Position numbers and translations under genes: made by a program
Shown: positions 22,685 to 29,806 of the stretch, piece by piece
Layout of the letters: each line of letters starts with the position of its first letter
How positions within the stretch are numbered: the stretch's first letter is position 1
From: a virus
IMG/VR virus record: IMGVR_UViG_3300035698_002753
Location: 1-36,723 of that record
DNA length: 36,723 nt
Strand: one strand, 5' to 3'
The notes under the pieces: model-generated
The model's database searches: none
Told to the model about the DNA's origin: nothing
The model's input: only the letters and a program-made list of their open reading frames with translations

Positions 22685-25128
22685 TAAAAATCCCAATCAT
22701 ATGTTTCACCTGGAATTAGTTGAGCTGTACCCTCAAGACTAATCTCTGGTGCTTTAGTTATACCTTTATGTTCTTGTGCTACAACGAACTTTGCTTGACC
22801 ACGACCAAAGCGATCCATACCGATGCGCCATAGGACTGAGCTATGACAATTCGCAACCAAAACTCCACTAGCAAAATACTCGTGTTGATCTTTTATGGTT
22901 AGATTGTATACATCTTCATTTCTTGTTCTTCGCTCTATGCCAACGACCATTACACAAACGGGAACAGTATTTACCGCCGTTTGTACTGCGTGTATAAGCC
23001 TTAATACCACACTGAATACAGCTAAACTCTTTAGGCTCAGATAAAACAATACTATTGAAAGCATGTTCTGAGTGCCACTTCTTGCCTTTGGCTGTTTTTC
23101 TCCACTCGTGCGATAGCTCACGAATCTCATGAAGATGTTTAAGATTATGCTCTCTGTATTCGCTGTTAGCCCAGTTTTCTTTTGCATGTTTAGACATGTG
23201 CTTTCCTCTTTGTTCACACGCAAGATTAGTGATCTCATTATTGAGAGGATCGCCGTCTTTATGGTGGATAACAAAACCTTTAGGAATCTCCCCATTATGG
23301 AATTTCCAAATCTCTTGATGAAGTCTCCCCATGCCTCTTTTACGGCATGCACCGTCTGGTACATAGTAGACCTGCTCTGATCTTGTTTTTGCTTTAGGGT
23401 ATCGTCTAAACTTAACTCCGTTGAAAGTAATTGTTTCTGTATTTGACATGAGTACATTGTATCACCTGACACGATAGCGTTAAGGGTGATCCATTTACCA
23501 TTTGTGAATACTTTATGATCTGGTGTACCTGTCAAAACTCTACCGTTAGATAGATAACAACTAATAACTTCTGCATCTTCTTTAACTAGCCATGAACGCT
23601 CAACTGGCTTATAACCAGCTCGTGTCAAAACTTCTTCGCCTACTTCAATGTTCTTAATCTTCTTGTTACCATTTCTTGTTAATACTTTTGTATCTTCAAC
23701 GAAACACCAATGATCGTTACCATTGCTACTTTCCCATGTAAATATTGGTGAACCAATCGAATCAACATCAGTTAATCTATAGAGTGTGTCCCAATGTGAA
23801 TAGAACTTTTCCCAATCTCCCTCGTTACCTTCAAGCGGTATCAGTCCCTCTGTGAACTCATCAATTACCAACTGGATCATGCGGTTACGATCACTGAGAA
23901 CATTTCCGCTCTCCTTATCCTTACCCCAACGTATCAACTGCATTGTCTTCCTATCTCTTGCGTAATGATTCAAGAACACTCTGCCCTTAAACTCCTCACG
24001 TAACTTACGTGGACCAGTGATGTCTGGCATTGCGTCAACGATAAGAATTGATTTGTGAAAGCGTTTAAGCAATCGTCTGATGTCCTCCCACTCCTCAGTC
24101 ACTCCGTAATAGAATATGCCCTCATCGTTACCAATCGTGTAATGCTTCTTGATCCCACTATCGCAACCAATAATGACATGCTCTTGTCCGTTTACCTCTT
24201 GCGTACAATTATTATAAATCATCTCAGGCGTTACCTTGTTACCTGATCCAACATACGGCAGACCAAGAACGAAGTTATAGAAATATTCCTCAGAGTTATT
24301 CTCATAAGCATGGATAATATCTTTCGCTGACTTCCACTTCACCATCAACTGTGAGATGTGATAACCGCTATACTCACGATCTTTAAACCGTGCCACCCAT
24401 CGTCCTACTCGTCGATCCTCATTGCTCAACTCAGCCTTACAATATCTACACTGGAACACCTGACGCTCCATGCACACATTGCCCTCTGAATTCTTAGCCC
24501 ATTTAAGATATTGTTCTTTCTTACATTCCGGACAAGTGATAAACCATTCCTTCTGATCGGATCGTTTCCAATATTTGCTCACGCCGTTACCTTCCACACT
24601 CGGGTTAGAAAAGAACCACTCCCAAGCATATTCAGAATGATCTAAACGTGATTTATACATCTCAATAATCCTCTGCGTGCAACGATCAACCTCATCGTGA
24701 ATATTCAAATCAGACGTAACAGAAATAGCCTGTTGCTCTGTCGTTGTTCCACGATAGTAGATCATGTTGTTACCTACCTGCTTCTGCTCAATACTGTTCT
24801 TATCTTCCATCCAATCGTTCATCACAGGATTGTGGACAATCATTCGATTGATCTTACCACCAACCAATACCTTGATATCAACACTAGATGGCATGGTATA
24901 GATCGCATCCAATCCAAACACCTTAACCGCATACATGCTCTTGAGCGCCGCGGCTAACGTACCACCAACCTGCGCAGCCTTTAACCAAACCTGCTTAGGT
25001 GACCAATCAGCCAAAATATCATACAGGAACATGTGGTTCCGTATGTCGTAAGGCTTTCCACTCTCGGTCTTCAACTCATTTTCAAGTATCCAAGCATGGA
25101 TAGATATGTCACTAAGTTTCTTAGTCAT
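22684..25128 (-). CDS. Terminase large subunit (gpA-like) interrupted by an intein
   Basis: An 814-residue precursor. The N-terminal ATPase part has a lambda gpA-style Walker A, 'LKAAQVGGTLAAALK' (residues 49-63; Lys upstream, no Lys in the usual place), Walker B 'IHDEVD' (143-148) and a CxxC...CxxC zinc motif (199-230). Predicted nuclease Asp residues are D323 ('GCDSG'), D365 ('IVDAMPD') and D472 ('NDHW'). Residues 475-760 are an intein, after which 54 C-terminal residues (Cys761 onward, 'CHSSVLWRIG') complete the enzyme. After splicing the enzyme would be about 528 residues. It cuts and packages DNA through the portal. The stop overlaps the next gene's ATG. Confidence 0.85.
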   Translation of the reverse strand: MTKKLSDISIHAWILENELKTESGKPYDIRNHMFLYDILADWSPKQVWLKAAQVGGTLAAALKSMYAVKVFGLDAIYTMPSSVDIKVLVGGKINRMIVHNPVMNDWMEDKNSIEQKQVGNNMIYYRGTTTEQQAISVTSDLNIHDEVDRCTQRIIEMYKSRLDHSEYAWEWFFSNPSVEGNGVSKYWKRSDQKEWFITCPECKKEQYLKWAKNSEGNVCMERQVFQCRYCKAELSNEDRRVGRWVARFKDREYSGYHISQLMVKWKSAKDIIHAYENNSEEYFYNFVLGLPYVGSGNKVTPEMIYNNCTQEVNGQEHVIIGCDSGIKKHYTIGNDEGIFYYGVTEEWEDIRRLLKRFHKSILIVDAMPDITGPRKLREEFKGRVFLNHYARDRKTMQLIRWGKDKESGNVLSDRNRMIQLVIDEFTEGLIPLEGNEGDWEKFYSHWDTLYRLTDVDSIGSPIFTWESSNGNDHWCFVEDTKVLTRNGNKKIKNIEVGEEVLTRAGYKPVERSWLVKEDAEVISCYLSNGRVLTGTPDHKVFTNGKWITLNAIVSGDTMYSCQIQKQLLSTELSLDDTLKQKQDQSRSTMYQTVHAVKEAWGDFIKRFGNSIMGRFLKVLLSTIKTAILSIMRSLILRVNKEESTCLNMQKKTGLTANTESIILNIFMRFVSYRTSGEKQPKARSGTQNMLSIVLFYLSLKSLAVFSVVLRLIHAVQTAVNTVPVCVMVVGIERRTRNEDVYNLTIKDQHEYFASGVLVANCHSSVLWRIGMDRFGRGQAKFVVAQEHKGITKAPEISLEGTAQLIPGETYDWDF
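22849..23706 (-). mobile_element. Intein in TerL, with nested out-of-frame HNH gene
   Basis: Intein residues 475-760 of the precursor (286 residues). The N-terminal Hint part starts at Cys475 ('CFVEDTKVLTRNG'), with 'VGEEVLTRAG' and 'GTPDHKVFTNGKWI' (block B, TPDHK). The C-terminal part is 'DVYNLTIKDQHEYFASGVLVAN' (blocks F and G) ending in Asn760, followed by Cys761. All residues for standard splicing are visible. The middle of the frame (about 175 residues) matches nothing and is simply the alternate-frame reading of the HNH gene, kept free of stops. Confidence 0.85.
22916..23449 (-). CDS. HNH homing endonuclease nested inside the intein, different frame
   Basis: A 177-residue HNH protein. 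It has an N-terminal 'GVKFRRYPKA' part, then 'GRLHQEIWKFHNGEIPKGFVIHHKDGDPLNNEITNLACEQRGKH' (about 41-84), the HNH_3-type core with HHxD (62-65) and NN (70-71), and a C-terminal zinc ribbon ('CIQCG...YCSRLC'). It lies wholly within the TerL/intein frame but in another frame, from ATG 23449 to TGA at 22918. Its last codons overlap intein strand residues just before block F. No SD is clear. It would make a double-strand cut that moves the intein into intein-free TerL genes. Confidence 0.8.
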   Translation of the reverse strand: MSNTETITFNGVKFRRYPKAKTRSEQVYYVPDGACRKRGMGRLHQEIWKFHNGEIPKGFVIHHKDGDPLNNEITNLACEQRGKHMSKHAKENWANSEYREHNLKHLHEIRELSHEWRKTAKGKKWHSEHAFNSIVLSEPKEFSCIQCGIKAYTRSTNGGKYCSRLCNGRWHRAKNKK

Positions 25129-25297
25129 CGGTTTTTAATCTTTCTTTTAAATTAGCAACCTTCTCTTTACTTGTACCCAATCGTTCCAGTATGCAGAAAT
25201 AACAAAACTTCTTGTCACCACACTTAGAGATCATCTGCTCACGATCTTTCAGCAAATCACCTTGTGCTAAATCTTCATCACATCCATCGCACCTCAT
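25121..25297 (-). CDS. Small zinc-ribbon protein between TerS and TerL
   Basis: A 58-residue protein with CxxC at residues 3-6 ('MRCDGCDEDL') and a second cluster 'KCGDKKFCYFC', so four to five Cys fit a zinc ribbon; the tail is a basic helix. It overlaps TerS by ATGA at its start and TerL at its end (stop inside the first codons), so all three are tightly coupled. It may help packaging, for example in DNA or terminase contacts; no motif proves it. Confidence 0.65.
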   Translation of the reverse strand: MRCDGCDEDLAQGDLLKDREQMISKCGDKKFCYFCILERLGTSKEKVANLKERLKTDD

Positions 25298-25731
25298 AAC
25301 TCTGGTTTTAAATATTCGTTCTTTAGCTTATCTTCAAACTCCTCACGTAATTTATTTGCGTCAACATTTACGTTGACATTTAAATTCCTATTATCGACAC
25401 GTTCTGTTGCGCCACCACTCAACAACTGATGTCGTCTTGAACTCACCTCAGTCACTTTAGCCAACTCACCTAATCCACCTTTACCCGCCTCAATCTTAGC
25501 TATTATCTTATCCTGTCCTTTATCAACAATCTTCAAATCCTTGTCTATTATTCGCTGAATTGTTTCTTCACGGCCGAAATCCCCGAATTGTCGTTTCTTA
25601 ATATCATGTACTGTAGATTTAGCAACTCCGCTAACCTCAGCCACTTCTGACTCACTTCTAGTAGGATCTTCTGTAAACAAACGAACAACATCCGCTTCCT
25701 TCTCAGCCTGCGTTAGTTGTCCTCTCGCCAT
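25294..25731 (-). CDS. Putative terminase small subunit
   Basis: A 145-residue protein with an N-terminal helix-turn-helix: 'EVAEVSGVAKSTVHDIKKRQFG' (about 29-50). The middle is helical ('GREETIQRIIDKDLKIVDKGQDKIIAKIE') and the end is charged. Size, HTH and place directly before TerL are typical of small terminases that bind the pac or cos site. It is first in a coupled TerS-zinc ribbon-TerL set. It could be an unrelated regulator, but position strongly favours TerS. Confidence 0.7.
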   Translation of the reverse strand: MARGQLTQAEKEADVVRLFTEDPTRSESEVAEVSGVAKSTVHDIKKRQFGDFGREETIQRIIDKDLKIVDKGQDKIIAKIEAGKGGLGELAKVTEVSSRRHQLLSGGATERVDNRNLNVNVNVDANKLREEFEDKLKNEYLKPEL

Positions 25732-25757
25732 ATTATTTTATTAAAATCTTATTAAAC

Positions 25758-25928
25758 CTATAAAAAAACAATCTCATTATCCTTATCATCATCATGCAAT
25801 AACTCACGATATGCCTTATCCTGCTCTTCTGTCATCAATATCTCATTGTCTCCTGTAGTAAAAGATACAAGCTCCTTCAACCTAATCAACGTAATGTTCT
25901 CAACTGGCTCGTCAGTAATATCAAACAT
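25758..25928 (-). CDS. Small acidic hypothetical protein
   Basis: A 56-residue protein beginning MFDITDEPVENITLIRLKEL, highly acidic towards the C terminus ('LLHDDDKDNEIVFL'). ATG follows the stop of the previous gene after a single T. No motif recognised. It lies just upstream of TerS. Acidic small proteins can mimic DNA, but there is no direct sign of that here. Confidence 0.6.
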   Translation of the reverse strand: MFDITDEPVENITLIRLKELVSFTTGDNEILMTEEQDKAYRELLHDDDKDNEIVFL

Positions 25929-25929
25929 A

Positions 25930-26172
25930 TTATGTAATTTCCCATTTATTATCTCTCCAATACTTATTCACGGTATCCTTAATCTTCAACTCGTAGGGCT
26001 TGAACACACCAACAAACGTACTCATGCCACTATCCTCAACAATCCAGCGTTTCTCTTTAGCCTCATCAAAATCCTTAATGCCACTCTTAGTATAGTAAAT
26101 AGCCCGCTCATCATCCATAACAACAGCTTGATAAGCAAACCTACCATCAACCACACTAGTAATTACAAACAT
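25930..26172 (-). CDS. Hypothetical protein
   Basis: An 80-residue protein with strand-rich N terminus ('MFVITSVVDGRFAYQAVVMDDERAIYYTKSG') and a basic, Trp-containing end ('VNKYWRDNKWEIT'). No family recognised. The stop is TAA, followed by T and the next ATG. It lies between the zinc-ribbon protein and the acidic protein in the early-to-late transition. Confidence 0.55.
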   Translation of the reverse strand: MFVITSVVDGRFAYQAVVMDDERAIYYTKSGIKDFDEAKEKRWIVEDSGMSTFVGVFKPYELKIKDTVNKYWRDNKWEIT

Positions 26173-26174
26173 AT

Positions 26175-26606
26175 CTATTTATTATCAAAATTAGTTCGTT
26201 GCATTTCTTCCTTCTCTCGTTCCTCACGCAAATTATCATCACCATAAACTCCCCTAAACCTAGGATCATCTCGCTGCAATAGCTCCTTCCAGTATCGTCT
26301 ACGATCGGTCCTTAACCTTTTACTCTGTACAAAATACGGATCACCGTCCTTATCAGTAATGCGCCGTATAAGCTCCTTACCACATTTACACTTAGCGCTA
26401 TAAAACCAACGTCCGCCCTTATAACTCGTATATCCTTTATTGCCAATCAACTTAAAGTCCTCATCACAACTCCTACAATAAAAGTCCACCCACTTCCTCC
26501 AAGCCAATCCTTCAATCTCAGTCTTAATCCTCAACTCCTCAGCAGTCAACTTCCTCTCATCCTTTATCCTCTTAAACTCATCCTCAAATGTATTCTCAAA
26601 GCTCAT
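26175..26606 (-). CDS. Zn-binding hypothetical protein
   Basis: A 143-residue protein starting MSFENTFEDEF; a TTG three codons upstream is less likely. A basic helical N terminus is followed by 'FYCRSCDEDFKLIG...WFYSAKCKCGKELIRRI', i.e. CxxC plus CxCG, a zinc ribbon. The C terminus is Arg-rich ('SKRLRTDRRRYWKELLQRDDPRFRG'), which could bind nucleic acid. It overlaps groES by 11 nt in another frame. Function unknown. Confidence 0.6.
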   Translation of the reverse strand: MSFENTFEDEFKRIKDERKLTAEELRIKTEIEGLAWRKWVDFYCRSCDEDFKLIGNKGYTSYKGGRWFYSAKCKCGKELIRRITDKDGDPYFVQSKRLRTDRRRYWKELLQRDDPRFRGVYGDDNLREEREKEEMQRTNFDNK

Positions 26607-26874
26607 AAGTAGCAATTATATCTTCTTCTTTGATAGATAAATATTTTTCATCGTCTATTTCAAACTCTTGTACTGCCCACTTTTTAAATATAATTTTATC
26701 ACCAACTGATACCTCGGTTACTTTCTCACCAGTTGATACTACCGTAGCAGTTTCTGATTTCTCGTGTAAATCTAATCCTGACATCTCATCAACCAAAACA
26801 AACCCGTATTCTGTTGTTTTCTCTTTTTTTCCAGTATTTATTATAATACCATCAGACAGTGGTCTTAATTTCAT
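26596..26874 (-). CDS. groES: GroES-like co-chaperonin
   Basis: A 92-residue protein of GroES length and pattern: 'KLRPLSDGIIINTGKK' (compare 'NIRPLHDRVIVKR'), mobile loop 'TTEYGFVLVDEMSG' whose FVL (25-27) matches the IVL tripeptide that binds GroEL, 'ATVVSTGEK', 'VSVGDKIIFKKW', and 'EIDDEKYLSIKEEDIIATYE' (compare 'ESDILAIVE'). It would cap host GroEL and help fold phage proteins, as T4 Gp31 does for its capsid. No groEL is present in this window. It sits in the stretch between early and packaging genes. Confidence 0.85.
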   Translation of the reverse strand: MKLRPLSDGIIINTGKKEKTTEYGFVLVDEMSGLDLHEKSETATVVSTGEKVTEVSVGDKIIFKKWAVQEFEIDDEKYLSIKEEDIIATYEL

Positions 26875-26883
26875 ATTGTATAT

Positions 26884-27141
26884 TTATAAAGTAAACTCAT
26901 CAAATCCACGCTCACCAATATCACCATCGTCCTTAACCTTTTCAACCCACTCCTCTATGCTCTCACCCTCTGCAGTAGGATTATCAATGATTACTCCAGC
27001 ACGCTTGCCCTCCACACGTCCTCTAAGCGCTTCTAACGGTGTCTTATGCTTATTCTTGATAAAGAGTACCTCCATCACCAATAAAGCCACACACAGCGCA
27101 ATACCAGCTATAACTCCAATAGAGAAAATAATAACATTCAT
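26884..27141 (-). CDS. Small membrane protein
   Basis: An 85-residue protein with a strong N-terminal transmembrane segment (about residues 3-28, 'IIFSIGVIAGIALCVALLVMEVLFI'), then a basic loop ('KNKHKTPLEALRGRVEGKR') and an acidic C terminus ('EEWVEKVKDDGDIGERG'). The domain after the membrane segment would be cytoplasmic if the N terminus is outside. No family recognised. It lies directly upstream of groES. Confidence 0.6.
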   Translation of the reverse strand: MNVIIFSIGVIAGIALCVALLVMEVLFIKNKHKTPLEALRGRVEGKRAGVIIDNPTAEGESIEEWVEKVKDDGDIGERGFDEFTL

Positions 27142-27142
27142 A

Positions 27143-27295
27143 CTAATTATTTATCCCACTCGTCCAAGGTCGATAACTTTTATCAACATAGCCATCACCT
27201 GCTTTCTTAAAACATTCCTGACCACAAACAAACTTACCGTACCCACGGCCAATCTCACTCTTCTTCATAACCCTCTTACAAATGTCGCACTTCAT
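27143..27295 (-). CDS. Small zinc-finger protein
   Basis: A 50-residue protein with CDIC at residues 3-6 and CGQEC at 24-28, the pattern of a short zinc ribbon. The end is 'YRPWTSGINN'. Its stop lies just before the membrane protein start. It follows a 350-bp noncoding stretch, so it may be first in a sub-operon. Function unknown. Confidence 0.6.
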   Translation of the reverse strand: MKCDICKRVMKKSEIGRGYGKFVCGQECFKKAGDGYVDKSYRPWTSGINN

Positions 27296-27645
27296 ATCAA
27301 AATATTTAATTCCCTAGGTCACTCCGTTCCCCACCAGCCAGAGCAGGGCTAGATGAGTATCGACTACAGAGCCTACCTCCCAATAGCTTATCTGCTCCGT
27401 TTGGCTAATCTTCTGTAGCATGGGGTGTTATTACCAGAGGACGAGAAAGACTGTGGAGTCTCGCTCTGAAATAGAAAGGACGTGCAACAGATAAAATATC
27501 CTCTGGTAACAACATTCTATACCACGAGCAGGGAAGACTAAGATCCTCCTTCCTTCCATGGCGTGATGTATAAAGTATTTCGTATCGCCCTGCGACAATA
27601 CAGGCAACCCCCTAAACCTATGTATATATCATCGAACGTAAGCCA
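27296..27645 (-). other. 350-bp noncoding region with long hairpins
   Basis: No convincing coding frame was found. The main feature is a near-perfect 16-bp inverted repeat (27426-27441 with 27499-27514, one mismatch) around a 57-nt loop that itself contains an AGACT-GTGG-AGTCT hairpin. A second perfect 6-bp pair, GCAGGG/CCCTGC, joins 27528-27533 to 27598-27603. On the minus strand there are several other short complementary pieces and a weak promoter-like TTGTCG...TTTATA. It may be a structured RNA, an origin or a packaging site. The role is unknown. Confidence 0.55.
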
Positions 27646-27801
27646 CTAATTGTCAATGGAAGCTGAGGATAATTTATCAATAGCTTTTGCTAATAGGATG
27701 ATGGTTCTTGCTAGTTTGGACTCGTTCTCTTCACGAAAGCACTCTACAGACGCAAAACAGTTATCGTGCATTATCTCCTTCACTTGTTGTTCTAAACTCA
27801 T
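27646..27801 (-). CDS. Small hypothetical helical protein
   Basis: A 51-residue protein starting MSLEQQVKEIMHDNCFASVE with an all-helical pattern ('SKLARTIILLAKAIDKLSSAS'). It overlaps the upstream gene by ATGA, so it is translationally coupled. No motif recognised. Its stop is next to the long noncoding region. Confidence 0.55.
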   Translation of the reverse strand: MSLEQQVKEIMHDNCFASVECFREENESKLARTIILLAKAIDKLSSASIDN

Positions 27802-28073
27802 ATCCCAGCGTTAGTTTTAATTTCTTCTAAACAATTATTCCAAACATTGTGTTGCAACTGCAATTCTACATCATCTACATCAGGTAACTCATCAGGGAGA
27901 CAGGCTAATAGGTATTGGTTGAATGACCTAGAAATAACATCCATAACCATATCCCTTACTTGAAATATTCTAGCCTCCTCCTCTTTTGTGTGTGCGGTAA
28001 GACCTCCTTTAATTGCTCCTAGCCCATATAACAGGTCTTTCTCAAACGATGCTAGTATCTCTTTCTTTTTCAT
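27798..28073 (-). CDS. Hypothetical helical protein
   Basis: A 91-residue protein, mostly helical ('LASFEKDLLYGLGAIKGGLTAHTKEEEARIFQVRDMVMDVISRSFNQYLLA') with an acidic middle ('PDELPDVDDVELQLQHN'). No family or catalytic motif is recognised. It overlaps the downstream gene by four bases (ATGA). It lies in the run of small early genes. Confidence 0.55.
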   Translation of the reverse strand: MKKKEILASFEKDLLYGLGAIKGGLTAHTKEEEARIFQVRDMVMDVISRSFNQYLLACLPDELPDVDDVELQLQHNVWNNCLEEIKTNAGI

Positions 28074-28091
28074 ATCTATTTCTTATTAAGG

Positions 28092-28343
28092 TTAGGGACA
28101 ATTAGAGCATTTGAGCTGTGGGTCATTCTTACAATTAGCACACTGTTTAGACTTCTTTCCCGCTATCTCATTAGATATCCTGTCTAATCTCTTTTTAGTT
28201 TCTTCGTGCCATACTAAAGCTGTCTTGGGCCAGTGCCATTCTAGTACATCGTAAATAGTCCCCCAATCATCTGGGTTTATCTTGCATACGTGCATGAACT
28301 CTAGAACTTTCATCTCTTGTTCTGTTAAATCTTTTCTTTTCAT
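28092..28343 (-). CDS. Hypothetical protein with C-terminal CxxC pair
   Basis: An 83-residue protein with a helical, Trp-containing N-terminal part ('DDWGTIYDVLEWHWPKTALVWHEETKKRLDRI') and a short Cys-rich end, 'CANCKNDPQLKCSNCP', giving two CxxC pairs that could bind zinc. It may be an RNA polymerase or DNA-binding small protein; this is a guess from the pattern. AT-rich spacer and no SD before ATG. Confidence 0.55.
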   Translation of the reverse strand: MKRKDLTEQEMKVLEFMHVCKINPDDWGTIYDVLEWHWPKTALVWHEETKKRLDRISNEIAGKKSKQCANCKNDPQLKCSNCP

Positions 28344-28353
28344 ATAATTGTGG

Positions 28354-28512
28354 TTATTTTAATAATTTAGCGGTGTATCGCTTTGAATAGTTCTTGTGTT
28401 CCCTTTTAAGGGATTTGGCTTGTTGTCTGAACCAGTCGGCCATTCTCTTTACCTCGGCCTTACTTAGTTCGCTTGCATCGTTGATGACAAGTCTTGCGTG
28501 GTAGTTTTTCAT
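28354..28512 (-). CDS. Small basic hypothetical protein
   Basis: A 52-residue basic protein starting MKNYHARLVINDASELSKAE and ending with many Lys/Arg ('SLKREHKNYSKRYTAKLLK'). It looks helical and might bind nucleic acid. No family recognised. It follows the methyltransferase stop by two bases (28513-28514), so it is in the same transcription unit. Confidence 0.6.
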   Translation of the reverse strand: MKNYHARLVINDASELSKAEVKRMADWFRQQAKSLKREHKNYSKRYTAKLLK

Positions 28513-28514
28513 AT

Positions 28515-29024
28515 TTATAATTTAGTTTCTACGGTTATTATTGTATCGTTTTTACTACCACCATGAGGAACTAATAGCACCCGTGTCATTTCAAAGCCTC
28601 TGCCTTTACCAAGCCCCATTGAGTTCCAGCCAAAACATATTACTTTACCGCCCTGTTTTAATATTCTTGAGGCCTCATCTTTAATTGTTTTAGACCAGCC
28701 TGATGAGGTATGCCAACCAGTCACCTTCCTACCGACAGCTTTATAGTGTTCTGATACTTGCCTATTAGAATATGGGGGATCTAATAAGACAACATCATAT
28801 TTATTACTTGGCTGTTCTTTTAAGAACTCTAGTGCGTCCTGATGAAACTGTGCTTCTTTAATTTCAGGATTGATATCGTTCTTAACAGTAGCCATACTAT
28901 TTTCACCACAGAAGGGATCAACTGAAAGACTAGTTAAATCTACCTCCTCTTGCAGAAGCTCTCTTATTGGCTTAATTGTAAACGTCCACTTATTGGGCAT
29001 TGCCCATATTCTATTCATTTGCAT
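28515..29024 (-). CDS. DNA methyltransferase, adenine-type (DPPY)
   Basis: A 169-residue protein using ATG 29024 (MQMNRIWAM); longer forms would use weaker starts inside the upstream gene. It shows an SAM-binding motif I 'SVDPFCGENS' (34-43), then 'INPEIKEAQFHQDALEFLKE', catalytic motif IV 'LLDPPYSN' (80-87) and 'ILKQGGKVICFGWNSMG' as the later strand. This is a class I methyltransferase, probably modifying adenine or cytosine exocyclic nitrogen in DNA. It differs from the Dam-like enzyme at the left end. It overlaps the upstream gene by 14 nt. Confidence 0.75.
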   Translation of the reverse strand: MQMNRIWAMPNKWTFTIKPIRELLQEEVDLTSLSVDPFCGENSMATVKNDINPEIKEAQFHQDALEFLKEQPSNKYDVVLLDPPYSNRQVSEHYKAVGRKVTGWHTSSGWSKTIKDEASRILKQGGKVICFGWNSMGLGKGRGFEMTRVLLVPHGGSKNDTIITVETKL

Positions 29025-29211
29025 AGTTTTTTTTCTTGTTTTGTATTTCAATTACATCAACTGGTTGCAAAAAAGCATATTCAGGCGCATTCATTTCCGC
29101 TTGATCTAACGACATATATAGGTTCTTATCATTGTTAATACAGCCATTAATCCCATGTACTTTCCACATAAGCCTACCCTTGTAAGTATGTCTTTGCTTT
29201 ATTTTCTTCAT
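29011..29211 (-). CDS. Small basic hypothetical protein
   Basis: A 66-residue protein beginning MKKIKQRHTYKGRLMWKVHG, with 'MNAPEYAFLQPVDVIEIQ' near the C terminus and a Lys/Asn-rich end. No motif recognised. Its last codons overlap the start of the methyltransferase. Being between a nuclease and a methyltransferase gene, it may act with one of them, but nothing in the sequence shows this. Confidence 0.55.
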   Translation of the reverse strand: MKKIKQRHTYKGRLMWKVHGINGCINNDKNLYMSLDQAEMNAPEYAFLQPVDVIEIQNKKKNYANE

Positions 29212-29216
29212 ATATC

Positions 29217-29669
29217 TTAGTTATTGGGTGGGTTATCTATTTGTAATGTTTCTAATATCTCTTTCAATTCCCAATAGCGCTTCTGATAGTCAATCACCAC
29301 CGTACCACGTTCGTTCTCTTCAAGCTCTCTTCTCAATTCTTCTACTCTCTCATACCACTCTGGATATTCTTCTTTAAACCATCCGCTTTCTAGTGGCGAT
29401 GAATGCCAGTATCTATGATGAAAACTACATAAATTTTTAATATTTAATGGATATGTAGCCATCTTAGGATGCGAACCAATTCCATAGATGTGTGATCCAT
29501 GTATCTGCTTATTACCACCAATAGACCTATCCTCAACCCCACACCGCAAACACTTGTAGCCACCAGTTGCTTTCGCGATCTTCTTAGCCAATTCAACACA
29601 CTTAGAATACGGTTTCTTGATCTTAGCTATCGCTTTCTTCTTAACTTTTATCTTCTTCTCCTTTTTCAT
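29217..29669 (-). CDS. NinG-like HNH nuclease (recombination)
   Basis: A 150-residue protein with a Lys-rich N terminus and then a NinG/Rap-like zinc and HNH pattern: 'CVELAKKIAKATGGYKCLRCG' (Cys24, Cys40, Cys43), 'QIHGSHIYGIGSHPKMATYPLNIKNLCSFHHRYWHSSP' (His57, His60, Cys81, His84-85, His89). Lambda NinG helps process recombination intermediates. The ERF and SSB-like genes on the other strand support a lambda-like recombination set. The C-terminal third is helical. It could also be a free-standing HNH endonuclease. Confidence 0.65.
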   Translation of the reverse strand: MKKEKKIKVKKKAIAKIKKPYSKCVELAKKIAKATGGYKCLRCGVEDRSIGGNKQIHGSHIYGIGSHPKMATYPLNIKNLCSFHHRYWHSSPLESGWFKEEYPEWYERVEELRRELEENERGTVVIDYQKRYWELKEILETLQIDNPPNN

Positions 29670-29672
29670 ATT

Positions 29673-29717
29673 CTATTCAACAATCTTAATGTCGCGTCCG
29701 AGTTCTTTGAAATTCAT
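29673..29717 (-). CDS. Possible 14-residue leader peptide
   Basis: A tiny frame, MNFKELGRDIKIVE, just upstream of the NinG-like gene (3-nt spacing from stop to its ATG). The ATG context is like other starts in this phage. It could be a leader peptide for coupled translation, or chance. No other coding sequence was found in this 137-bp gap. Confidence 0.25.
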   Translation of the reverse strand: MNFKELGRDIKIVE

Positions 29718-29765
29718 ATGTTGTTTATATTATTAGTTATCTAGTTTATACACCCACTCTGTCGG

Positions 29766-29796
29766 GGGGGAGCGCCCGCCAGGGCGATACACCCCC
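29766..29796 (-). other. GC-rich two-part hairpin
   Basis: GGGGG/CCCCC (outer) and CGCCC/GGGCG (inner, 4-nt loop) form a strong stem just downstream of the gene ending at 29807. It has no U tract. It is much more GC-rich than its surroundings. Likely a transcript-stability, pausing or processing element. Confidence 0.5.
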
Positions 29797-29806
29797 TGTT
29801 ACTCCC

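Noticed and set aside
26630-27352. 240-residue plus-strand frame
   Set aside because: Antisense to groES, the membrane protein and the zinc-finger gene; composition is that of a reverse-strand shadow.
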